Shown here piece after piece: positions 58,166-64,000 of a stretch of 64,000 nucleotides of DNA. A model generated the notes under the pieces. That model did not search any database, was not told the DNA's origin, and saw nothing but the letters and a program-made list of their open reading frames with translations. Positions within the stretch are counted from its first letter, which is position 1. Each line of letters starts with the position of its first letter. The stretch is taken from NCBI RefSeq assembly GCF_019972155.1, contig NZ_BOVL01000017.1, positions 22,719 to 86,718 of the forward strand, written 5' to 3'. This DNA is from Bradyrhizobium sp. RD5-C2. Lineage in GTDB: Bacteria > Pseudomonadota > Alphaproteobacteria > Rhizobiales > Xanthobacteraceae. Made by a program: the position numbers and the translations under genes.

Positions 58166-59151
58166 TGGACACCCACTTCGCCCAACGCCGCAGGCGTGAC
58201 CTGATCGTGGCGGCCTGCCTTGCGGCGATCGCCGCGCTGGTGCCGCTGTTCGTCAAGGACGTCTACGTCGAGAACATCATGGTCCTGACCCTGATGTATG
58301 CCGCACTGTCGCAGAGCTGGAACATCCTGTCCGGCTATTGCGGACAGATCTCGCTCGGGCACGCGCTGTATTTCGGGCTCGGCGCCTACACCACCGCACT
58401 CTTGTTCACCAAGTTCGGTGTGCTGCCGTGGTTCGGCATGCTGGCGGGCGGGGCGATCTCCGCGGTGATCGCGATGGCGCTCGGCTATCCCTGCTTCCGC
58501 CTGCGCGGGCATTATTTCGTGATCGCGACCATCGTGATCGCCGAGATCGCGCTGCTCCTGATCCAGAACTGGGATTGGGCGGGCGCGGCCCTCGGCATCG
58601 ATATCCCGGTGCGCGGCGACAGCTGGCTGAAATTCCAGTTCACCCGCTCCAAGCTACCGTACTTCTATTTCGCGCTGGCGCTGGCCTGCATCGCCTGGCT
58701 CGTCACCTGGTGGCTGGAAGATTCCAAATGGGGCTATTGGTGGCGCGCGGTGAAGGATAATCCCGACGCCGCCGAGAGTCTCGGCGTGGTCGTATTCAAT
58801 TCCAAGATGGGGGCGGCGGCGGTCTCGGCCTTCCTCGTTGCCGTCGGCGGCAGCTTTTATGCCCAGTTCGTCTCCTATATCGACCCCGAAAGCGTGATGG
58901 GCTTCCAGTTCTCGCTGCTGATGGCGCTGCCCGCGGTGCTCGGGGGCATCGGCACGCTGTGGGGGCCGGTGCTCGGCGCCGTGATCCTGATCCCGCTCAC
59001 CGAGTTGACGCGGTCCTTCGTCGGCGGTTCCGGCCGCGGCGTCGACCTGATCGTCTATGGCGCGCTGATCGTCGCGATCTCGCTGGCACTGCCGAAGGGG
59101 CTCGTCAGCGTGTTCAGCATGCTCTCCGGGCGCAAGGAGGCCGCGCGATGA
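58165..59151 (+). CDS. Liv-type ABC transporter permease (LivM-like)
   Basis: The 328-residue permease has a short cytoplasmic N-terminus and about ten hydrophobic segments. It contains LSQSWNILSGYCGQISLGHA and the coupling loop VKDNPDAAESLGVVVFNSKM, both LivM features, and ends GLVSVFSMLSGRKEAAR. It starts at the ATG overlapping the previous stop by one base and overlaps the ATPase gene at its own end (ATGA). Confidence 0.91.
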   Translation: MDTHFAQRRRRDLIVAACLAAIAALVPLFVKDVYVENIMVLTLMYAALSQSWNILSGYCGQISLGHALYFGLGAYTTALLFTKFGVLPWFGMLAGGAISAVIAMALGYPCFRLRGHYFVIATIVIAEIALLLIQNWDWAGAALGIDIPVRGDSWLKFQFTRSKLPYFYFALALACIAWLVTWWLEDSKWGYWWRAVKDNPDAAESLGVVVFNSKMGAAAVSAFLVAVGGSFYAQFVSYIDPESVMGFQFSLLMALPAVLGGIGTLWGPVLGAVILIPLTELTRSFVGGSGRGVDLIVYGALIVAISLALPKGLVSVFSMLSGRKEAAR

Positions 59152-59879
59152 CGGTACTCCTGGAGACTCGCGGCGTCTGGCAGCGCTTCGGCGGCCTCGT
59201 CGCCAACAGCGACGTCTCGATCTCGGTCGGCCGCGGCGAGATCGTCGGCCTGATCGGCCCGAACGGCGCCGGAAAATCGACGCTGTTCAATCTGATCGCG
59301 GGCGTGCTGCCGCCCACCCAAGGCTCGATCATCTTCGACGGCGAGGACGTGACCAAGCTGCCGGCCGCCGAGCGCTGCCAGCGCGGCGTCGGGCGCACCT
59401 TCCAGGTGGTCAAGAGCTTCGAGACCATGACCGTGATCGACAACGTCATCGTCGGCGCGCTGATCCGCAACACCAAGATGCGCATCGCGCGACAGAAGGC
59501 CTATGAGGTCCTTGAGTTCTGCGGACTTGCGGCGCGCGCCGACAAGCTTGCTGCCGATCTCGTCCCGTCGGAGAAGCGCCGACTCGAAGTCGCCCGTGCG
59601 CTCGCCACCGAACCGAAGCTGCTGCTGCTCGATGAAGTGCTGACCGGATTGACGCCGGTCGAGGCACAGACGGGTGTCGAGCTGGTGCGCAAGGTGCGCG
59701 CGACCGGCGTCACAGTGCTGATGGTCGAGCATGTGATGGAAATCGTGATGCCGCTGGTCGACCGTGCCATCGTGCTCAATCTCGGCAAGGTGCTGGTCGA
59801 GGGCAAGCCAACGGAAGTCGTCCGCAATCCGGAAGTCATTTCTGCCTATCTTGGGGATCGTCATGCTGTCGGTGCGTGA
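59148..59879 (+). CDS. Liv-type ABC transporter ATP-binding protein (LivG-like)
   Basis: The 243-residue ATPase has Walker A GPNGAGKSTLFNLIAG (about residues 37-52) and Walker B LLLLDEVLTGLTP. As in the other LivG of this window, the signature is degenerate (LVPSEKRRLEVARALA in place of LSGGQ). It ends AYLGDRHAVGA. The stop lies 17 bp inside the next ATPase gene, so the two are coupled. Confidence 0.9.
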   Translation: MTVLLETRGVWQRFGGLVANSDVSISVGRGEIVGLIGPNGAGKSTLFNLIAGVLPPTQGSIIFDGEDVTKLPAAERCQRGVGRTFQVVKSFETMTVIDNVIVGALIRNTKMRIARQKAYEVLEFCGLAARADKLAADLVPSEKRRLEVARALATEPKLLLLDEVLTGLTPVEAQTGVELVRKVRATGVTVLMVEHVMEIVMPLVDRAIVLNLGKVLVEGKPTEVVRNPEVISAYLGDRHAVGA

Positions 59880-60567
59880 AGTCACCACCGCCTATCAGGG
59901 CCTGGTTGCGATCTCCTCGGTGTCGATCGACGTCACCAAGGGCGAGATCGTCTGCGTCGCGGGCGCCAATGGCGCGGGCAAGTCGACGCTTTTGAAATCG
60001 ATCGCCGGCGCCGAGCGGCCGCGCGCCGGCACCGTCACCTTCGACGGCAAGCGGATCGACGGCCAGCCGCAGCACGTCATCACGGCCGGCGGCATCGCCT
60101 TCGTGCCGGAGAACCGCCGGCTGTTTCCGCGACTCTCGGTGCGCGACAATCTGCGGCTCGGCAGCTACCTCTATCGCAGCCAATCCGACCGCGATGCGCC
60201 GCTCGATCTGGTGTTCCAGCTTTTCCCGCGGCTCGGCGAGCGGCTGGAGCAGCGCGCGGAGACCTTGTCCGGCGGCGAGCAGCAGATGCTCGCGATCGGC
60301 CGCGCGCTGATGACGCGACCGCGGCTTCTGATGCTCGACGAGCCGTCGCAAGGCATCATGCCGAAGCTGGTCGACGAGATCTTCCAGGCCGTGAAGCGCA
60401 TCCGCGACGCCGGCATGACGGTCCTGATCGTCGAGCAGCGCATGGCCGAATGCCTGGAGATCGCCGACCGTGCCTACATCCTGCAGACCGGCCGCGTGCT
60501 GATGCAGGGCACCGCGGCCGAGATCACCGGCAATCCCGACGTGCGCAAGGCGTATCTGGGGCTTTAG
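59863..60567 (+). CDS. Liv-type ABC transporter ATP-binding protein (LivF-like)
   Basis: The 234-residue ATPase has Walker A GANGAGKSTLLKSIAGAE, the canonical signature LSGGEQQMLAIGRALM and Walker B LLMLDEPSQGIMP. FVPENRRLFPRLSVRDNLRL is a LivF-specific loop. The ATG at 59863 overlaps the previous gene by 17 bp. It is the last gene of the second importer. A 26-bp palindrome lies 20 bp downstream, at a convergent junction. Confidence 0.91.
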   Translation: MLSVREVTTAYQGLVAISSVSIDVTKGEIVCVAGANGAGKSTLLKSIAGAERPRAGTVTFDGKRIDGQPQHVITAGGIAFVPENRRLFPRLSVRDNLRLGSYLYRSQSDRDAPLDLVFQLFPRLGERLEQRAETLSGGEQQMLAIGRALMTRPRLLMLDEPSQGIMPKLVDEIFQAVKRIRDAGMTVLIVEQRMAECLEIADRAYILQTGRVLMQGTAAEITGNPDVRKAYLGL

Positions 60568-60587
60568 CCTTCATTTCACTGCCTTAG

Positions 60588-60613
60588 CCCGGATGAGCGA
60601 AGCGACATCCGGG
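60588..60613. repeat. Short palindromic repeat (family F), probable terminator
   Basis: CCCGGATGAGCG and CGACATCCGGG form the ends of a 26-bp near-palindrome (60588-60613). It is placed between the livF-like stop and the convergent small gene. The sequence type (CCCGGATGAGCGAAGCGACA) is a familiar dispersed repeat in this bacterial group (recall). There is no T tract. Confidence 0.7.
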
Positions 60614-60626
60614 GCCGTATTTCCCG

Positions 60627-60842
60627 CTACGATGCGCTCGGTTGACCTCTCGCCGTGGCGGCAGCGATCAGCATCTGTTCCACAATTCCATCGAACTCGC
60701 TTTTTCCTATGGGATCGGTCGCGGCAAGCTCGTCGTATGTTCTCGCATTGGGAAGCCACCAGCCATGGTGGCGCCCCGCCTCGTGGAGAACACGGGCTGC
60801 GGCTTCGACCTCGACCAGCGCAGGCCGTCTTGGTGCGCTCAT
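60627..60842 (-). CDS. Small protein of unknown function, coupled to otnC
   Basis: The 71-residue protein is not recognised. It is read from the ATG at 60842, only 2 bp after the otnC stop codon (TAG-CG-ATG), so it looks translationally coupled. Features seen are ALVEVEAAARVLHEAGRHHG, then the aromatic-rich WWLPNARTYDELA, and a C-terminal amphipathic helix with FDGIVEQMLIAAATA. It has no signal peptide or cysteines. The position suggests an accessory role in the sugar-acid pathway, but this is inference. Confidence 0.6.
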   Translation of the reverse strand: MSAPRRPALVEVEAAARVLHEAGRHHGWWLPNARTYDELAATDPIGKSEFDGIVEQMLIAAATARGQPSAS

Positions 60843-60844
60843 CG

Positions 60845-61501
60845 CTAATGCCCGGGTTCCGGCAGCGTCAGCCCGAACACCTTCGTCAAATCCGCCACCT
60901 GTTCGGGCGAGAGATAGCGCGGATTCAGCCCGCGCAGCAGCAGATAGAGCTTGGCGGTTTCCTCGAGCTCCTCGGTCGCGAACACCGCCGCCTCCAGCGT
61001 GTCGCCGGAAACGACGGGGCCGTGATTGGCGAGCAGGACCGATGAATATTTCCCGGCCAGCCCCCTGATCGCGTCGGCAACGGCGGGGTCGCCGGGGCGA
61101 TAATAGGGCACCAGCGCGGTCTGGCCGCATTTCATGACATAATAGGCCGTCATCGCCGGCAGCGCGGCGCGCGGGTCGATCTCGGGCAGCATCGAAAGCG
61201 CGACCGAATGGGTCGAGTGCAGATGCACCACCGCGCCGGCGCTGGTGCGCGTCTGGTAGAGCGCGGTGTGCAGAGGCACTTCCTTGGTCGGGGCGTCGCC
61301 GGAGATGAGACGGCCATCGGCGTCGAGCCGCGACATTTTCGCCGGATCGAGGAAACCGAGCGAGGCGTTGGTCGGCGTCACCAGCCAGCCGCCGTCGTCG
61401 AGCCGGACGCTGATATTACCCGAGGAGCCCGGCGTCAGCCCGCGCTCGAACAGCGAGCAGCCGAAGCGGCAGATGTCCTCACGAAGCTTTGTTTCGCTCA
61501 C
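60845..61501 (-). CDS. otnC: OtnC, 3-oxo-tetronate 4-phosphate decarboxylase (class II aldolase family)
   Basis: The 218-residue class II aldolase-family enzyme decarboxylates 3-dehydrotetronate 4-phosphate to dihydroxyacetone phosphate in tetronate catabolism. Family features are RFGCSLFERGLTPGSSGNIS, PTKEVPLHTALYQTRTSAGA, the zinc histidines in VVHLHSTHSVALSML and a later His in LLANHGPVVSGDTLEAAV. The start is read as the GTG at 61501, because family proteins begin (M)SExKLRE; an ATG at 61543 is in frame. It is divergent from the dehydrogenase gene of the same pathway. Confidence 0.88.
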   Translation of the reverse strand: MSETKLREDICRFGCSLFERGLTPGSSGNISVRLDDGGWLVTPTNASLGFLDPAKMSRLDADGRLISGDAPTKEVPLHTALYQTRTSAGAVVHLHSTHSVALSMLPEIDPRAALPAMTAYYVMKCGQTALVPYYRPGDPAVADAIRGLAGKYSSVLLANHGPVVSGDTLEAAVFATEELEETAKLYLLLRGLNPRYLSPEQVADLTKVFGLTLPEPGH

Positions 61502-61605
61502 CTGGTTTCGCCTCGCCGCAATCCGCTTTCCACTTTGTCTCATGCTTTGGCAGCACGGCCAAGCCGTGTTAGGCAAGCAGCAACGAGCATGATCCGGACC
61601 CGGCA

Positions 61606-61639
61606 GGCCGCGCCAGCGAAGGCGGGCCGCGCTAGCGAA
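61606..61639. repeat. Tandem direct repeat in the otnC/ltnD divergent promoter
   Basis: GGCCGCGCCAGCGAA (61606-61620) and GGCCGCGCTAGCGAA (61625-61639) differ at one base and start 19 bp apart. They lie in the 195-bp divergent gap about 60 bp before the dehydrogenase start. A regulator-binding role is possible. No regulator gene is seen in the visible part of the cluster. Confidence 0.4.
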
Positions 61640-61696
61640 AACCAAGCCGGTGTTCCGAAAATGCTCAAACAACTAAAAATGTTCGAGGATCGCCGC

Positions 61697-62608
61697 ATGT
61701 CCAGTTCCGCAACACCGCACGTCGCCGTCATCGGGCTGGGCTCGATGGGATACGGCATGGCGACCTCGCTGAGGCGCGCCGGATTTGTCGTGACCGGCTG
61801 CGACGTGTCGGCCGATGCCGTCGCGCGCTTCGTGGGCGACGGCGGTAAGGGCGCTAAAACACCGGCCGAGGCGGCCAGGGATGCCGACATTGTCGTCAGC
61901 GTCGTCGTCAATGCGGCGCAGACCGAGGCCATCCTGTTCGGCAAGGACGGCGCCGCCGAGACCCTGGCGAAGGACGCGGTCTTCATTTCCTCGGCGACCA
62001 TGGACCCCGATATCGCGCGACGGCTGGCCAAGCAGCTCGAGGCGACCGGCCGGCATTATCTTGATGCGCCGATCTCCGGTGGCGCGCAGCGCGCGGCGCA
62101 GGGTGAATTGACGATCCTCGCCTCCGGCAGCGCGGAGGCGTTCGCAAAGGCGCGGCCGGCGCTGGATGCGATGGCGGCAAAGCTCTACGAGCTCGGCGAT
62201 GCCGCAGGGCAGGGCGCCGCGTTCAAGATGATCAACCAGCTGCTGGCTGGCGTGCATATCGCCGCCGCCTCGGAGGCGATCGCCTTCGCCGCCAGGCAGG
62301 GTCTCGACATCCGGAAGGTCTATGAGGTGATCACGGCCTCCGCCGGCAATTCCTGGATGTTCGAGAACCGCATGCCGCATGTGCTCGATGGCGACTATGC
62401 GCCGCGCAGCGCGGTGGAGATTTTCGTCAAGGACCTCGGCATCATCCAGGACATGGCGCGCAATGCGCGCTTCCCGGTACCGGTCTCGGCCGCAGCGCTG
62501 CAGATGTTCCTGATGACATCGGCCGCCGGCATGGGCCGCGACGACGATGCGTCGGTGGCGCGGATGTATGCCCAGGTCACCGGTACCAAGCTTCCCGGCG
62601 CAAAATAA
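61697..62608 (+). CDS. ltnD: L-threonate/tetronate dehydrogenase (beta-hydroxyacid dehydrogenase family)
   Basis: The 303-residue protein oxidises a tetronate to 2-oxo-tetronate. It has the NAD site VAVIGLGSMGYGMATSLRRA (residues 9-28), the substrate segment DAPISGGAQRAAQGELTILA and the catalytic Lys in GAAFKMINQLLAGVH. The C-terminal FVKDLGIIQDMARNARFPVP is typical of the LtnD branch rather than 3-hydroxyisobutyrate dehydrogenase. The ATG at 61697 was chosen with GAGG upstream. It is divergent from otnC and 12 bp before otnI. Confidence 0.87.
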   Translation: MSSSATPHVAVIGLGSMGYGMATSLRRAGFVVTGCDVSADAVARFVGDGGKGAKTPAEAARDADIVVSVVVNAAQTEAILFGKDGAAETLAKDAVFISSATMDPDIARRLAKQLEATGRHYLDAPISGGAQRAAQGELTILASGSAEAFAKARPALDAMAAKLYELGDAAGQGAAFKMINQLLAGVHIAAASEAIAFAARQGLDIRKVYEVITASAGNSWMFENRMPHVLDGDYAPRSAVEIFVKDLGIIQDMARNARFPVPVSAAALQMFLMTSAAGMGRDDDASVARMYAQVTGTKLPGAK

Positions 62609-62620
62609 GAGGATTCTGCA

Positions 62621-63403
62621 ATGCCCCGCTTTGCCGCCAACCTCACCATGATGTTCAACGAAGTCCCGTTCCTCGACCGCTTCGACGCGGCGGCGAAAGC
62701 GGGCTTCACCGCGGTCGAGTTCCTGTTTCCGTACGACCATCCGGCCGACGAGGTCGGCAAGCGGCTCAAGGCTGCGGGGTTGGCGCAGGCGCTGTTCAAC
62801 CTGCCGCCAGGCGACTGGAACGCCGGCGAGAAGGGATTTGCGGCGCTGCCGGATCGCTTCGCCGACTTGCAAGCGAGCCTGAAGACCGCGCTGCCTTATG
62901 CGCAGGCGACCGGCGTCAAGCGCGTGCATCTGATGGCCGGGATCGCCGACCGCAGCGATGCCAAAGCGGTTGCGGCGTTTCGCAAATCGGTCGCCCATGC
63001 CGCCGAGTTCTTCGCGCCGCACGGCCTCGATGTCGTGATCGAGCCGATCAATCCGCGCAACGTGCCTGGCTATTTCCTCAACGACTTCATCTTCGCGCGC
63101 GACCTGATCAACGAGCTGAAGGCCCCGAACTTGAAGCTGCAGTTCGACATTTATCACTGCCAGATCATCCACGGCGATGTCACGATGCGGCTGCGCGAGA
63201 TGATGCCTGTGATCGGTCACATCCAGATCGCCTCGATCCCCTCGCGCAACGAGCCCGACGGCGAGGAGCTGAACTATCCGTTCCTGTTCGGTGAGCTCGA
63301 CCGGCTCGGCTATGGCGGCTTCGTCGGCTGCGAATACAATCCGCGCGGCAAGACCACCGACGGTCTCGCCTGGTTCAAGCCCTATGCCGGAGTGAAGCCG
63401 TGA
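62621..63403 (+). CDS. otnI: 2-oxo-tetronate isomerase OtnI (hydroxypyruvate isomerase family)
   Basis: The 260-residue TIM-barrel isomerase interconverts 2-oxo- and 3-oxo-tetronate. Family marks are RFAANLTMMFNEVPFLDRFD at the start, AGFTAVEFLFPYDHPADEV, the catalytic Glu region LDVVIEPINPRNVPGYF and the His/Glu-bearing LQFDIYHCQIIHGDV. The alternative name hydroxypyruvate isomerase belongs to the same family, but the flanking otnC/ltnD/otnK genes favour the tetronate role. Its stop overlaps the otnK GTG start (GTGA). Confidence 0.9.
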   Translation: MPRFAANLTMMFNEVPFLDRFDAAAKAGFTAVEFLFPYDHPADEVGKRLKAAGLAQALFNLPPGDWNAGEKGFAALPDRFADLQASLKTALPYAQATGVKRVHLMAGIADRSDAKAVAAFRKSVAHAAEFFAPHGLDVVIEPINPRNVPGYFLNDFIFARDLINELKAPNLKLQFDIYHCQIIHGDVTMRLREMMPVIGHIQIASIPSRNEPDGEELNYPFLFGELDRLGYGGFVGCEYNPRGKTTDGLAWFKPYAGVKP

Positions 63404-64000
63404 CGCGAGCCGGAAACCTGTCTCTCGGTTGCGTCGCCGACGACTATACCGGCGCCTCCGACCTCGCCAACACGCTGACCCGCGCCGGCCTGCGCACGGT
63501 GCAGACCATCGGTGTGCCCGCCGACGATCTCGCGCTGCCGGAGGTCGACGCCGTCGTGGTGTCGCTGAAGAGCCGCTCGATCGAGGCCGACCTTGCGGTG
63601 ACGCGTTCGCGTGCCGCGGAGGCCTGGCTGCGCGACCGCGGCGCCGGGCATATCCTGTTCAAGATCTGTTCGACCTTCGATTCCACCGATGCCGGCAATA
63701 TCGGCCCGGTGATGGACGCGCTGCGCGCCGACTCCAAAGACAATATCGTGCTGGTGACCCCGGCTTTCCCGGAAACCGGCCGCACCGTCTACCAGGGCAA
63801 TCTGTTCGTCGGCTCGGTGCCGCTGAACGAGAGCCCGCTGAAGGACCATCCGCTCAACCCGATGCATGATTCCAATCTGGTCCGCGTGCTGGCGCGCCAG
63901 AGCAAGACAAAGGTCGGCCTGGTCGATCTGGCGACGCTTGCCCGCGGCACCGAGGCGGTTCGGGCAAAGCTCGCCGAGCTCGCGCGGAGCGGCATCGGCG
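63400..64000 (+). CDS. otnK: 3-oxo-tetronate kinase OtnK, N-terminal part (runs off the window)
   Basis: The frame opens with the GTG at 63400, which overlaps the otnI stop by 4 bp, and stays open to base 64000 (200 codons). The N-terminal LSLGCVADDYTGASDLANTL is the four-carbon acid sugar kinase (DUF1537) hallmark. KICSTFDSTDAGNIGPVMDA and LVTPAFPETGRTVYQGNLFV follow in the expected order. The kinase phosphorylates 3-oxo-tetronate before OtnC decarboxylates it. Full-length members have about 420 residues, so roughly half the gene is missing here. Confidence 0.92.
   Translation, partial: MTRAGNLSLGCVADDYTGASDLANTLTRAGLRTVQTIGVPADDLALPEVDAVVVSLKSRSIEADLAVTRSRAAEAWLRDRGAGHILFKICSTFDSTDAGNIGPVMDALRADSKDNIVLVTPAFPETGRTVYQGNLFVGSVPLNESPLKDHPLNPMHDSNLVRVLARQSKTKVGLVDLATLARGTEAVRAKLAELARSGIG

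Noticed and set aside
61673..63220. 515-codon open frame on the - strand
   Set aside because: It is antisense to ltnD and otnI, both with clear family motifs.
1..64000. CRISPR array, tRNA, rRNA or riboswitch
   Set aside because: No regularly spaced direct repeats with unique spacers, no recognisable tRNA cloverleaf or rRNA segments, and no leader matching a riboswitch I know were seen on either strand.

Overview
This is a high-GC chromosomal window whose gene content points to an alphaproteobacterium of the Bradyrhizobium / Nitrobacteraceae type. The evidence is two complete Liv-type ABC importers with oxyanion or aromatic catabolic genes, a phasin and a class III PHA synthase, a paa operon headed by paaX, a P450 with a CxxHxxC-type ferredoxin, and several families of palindromic intergenic repeats of the kind common in this group. 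I see no rRNA, tRNA, CRISPR array or intact mobile element. The genus is inferred from recall of gene style and was not tested by any search.

Layout. 1-9.4 kb: hydroxyquinol-type aromatic catabolism (AraC regulator end, maleylacetate reductase, ring-cleavage dioxygenase, FAD phenol hydroxylase) followed by a five-gene Liv-type importer, all on the + strand and probably one regulon. 9.5-16.4 kb: a secreted SnoaL-like protein, an alpha/beta hydrolase, a PHA locus (mini PhaE-like subunit, class III PhaC, GNAT acetyltransferase, phasin), a DUF445 protein and an esterase. 16.6-25.9 kb: paaX, then paaABCDE, paaI, paaK, an amidase and a quinone-oxidoreductase-like protein. These make a phenylacetate upper pathway that may be fed by an aryl-acetamide hydrolase. 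The downstream beta-oxidation paa genes are not here.

26-32.4 kb: a small accessory region. A 209-bp stretch covering the 3' end of a YeeE/YedE (thiosulfate-type) transporter gene and its downstream DNA recurs 3605 bp later at about 91% identity. Between the copies lie a PDZ-containing serine hydrolase and a membrane-anchored AraC regulator. Just beyond lie a DUF4239 protein and a tyrosine-integrase pseudogene with its catalytic core deleted. This is the clearest trace of horizontal exchange.

32.5-46.9 kb: regulator-target pairs (LysR with SDR-SDR-GST; MocR with an EamA exporter; TetR with an SDR), and a - strand operon of ferredoxin, cytochrome P450, MFS transporter, sulfite-oxidase-like protein and a hydrolase-OsmC fusion. 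47-64 kb: an amide and hydroxy-acid catabolic region (amidase, arylformamidase-like hydrolase, SDR, tartrate-type dehydrogenase, 2-hydroxyacid dehydrogenase, M20 amidohydrolase, LysR), then a LysR-controlled DUF1445 protein, a second Liv-type importer and a four-carbon sugar-acid (otn/ltn) pathway. The last gene, otnK, runs off the window.

Many divergent promoters hold clear inverted repeats next to their regulator gene (AraC, PaaX, two LysR, MocR, TetR). The dispersed palindromic repeats avoid divergent promoters and concentrate at convergent junctions and in gaps within operons.
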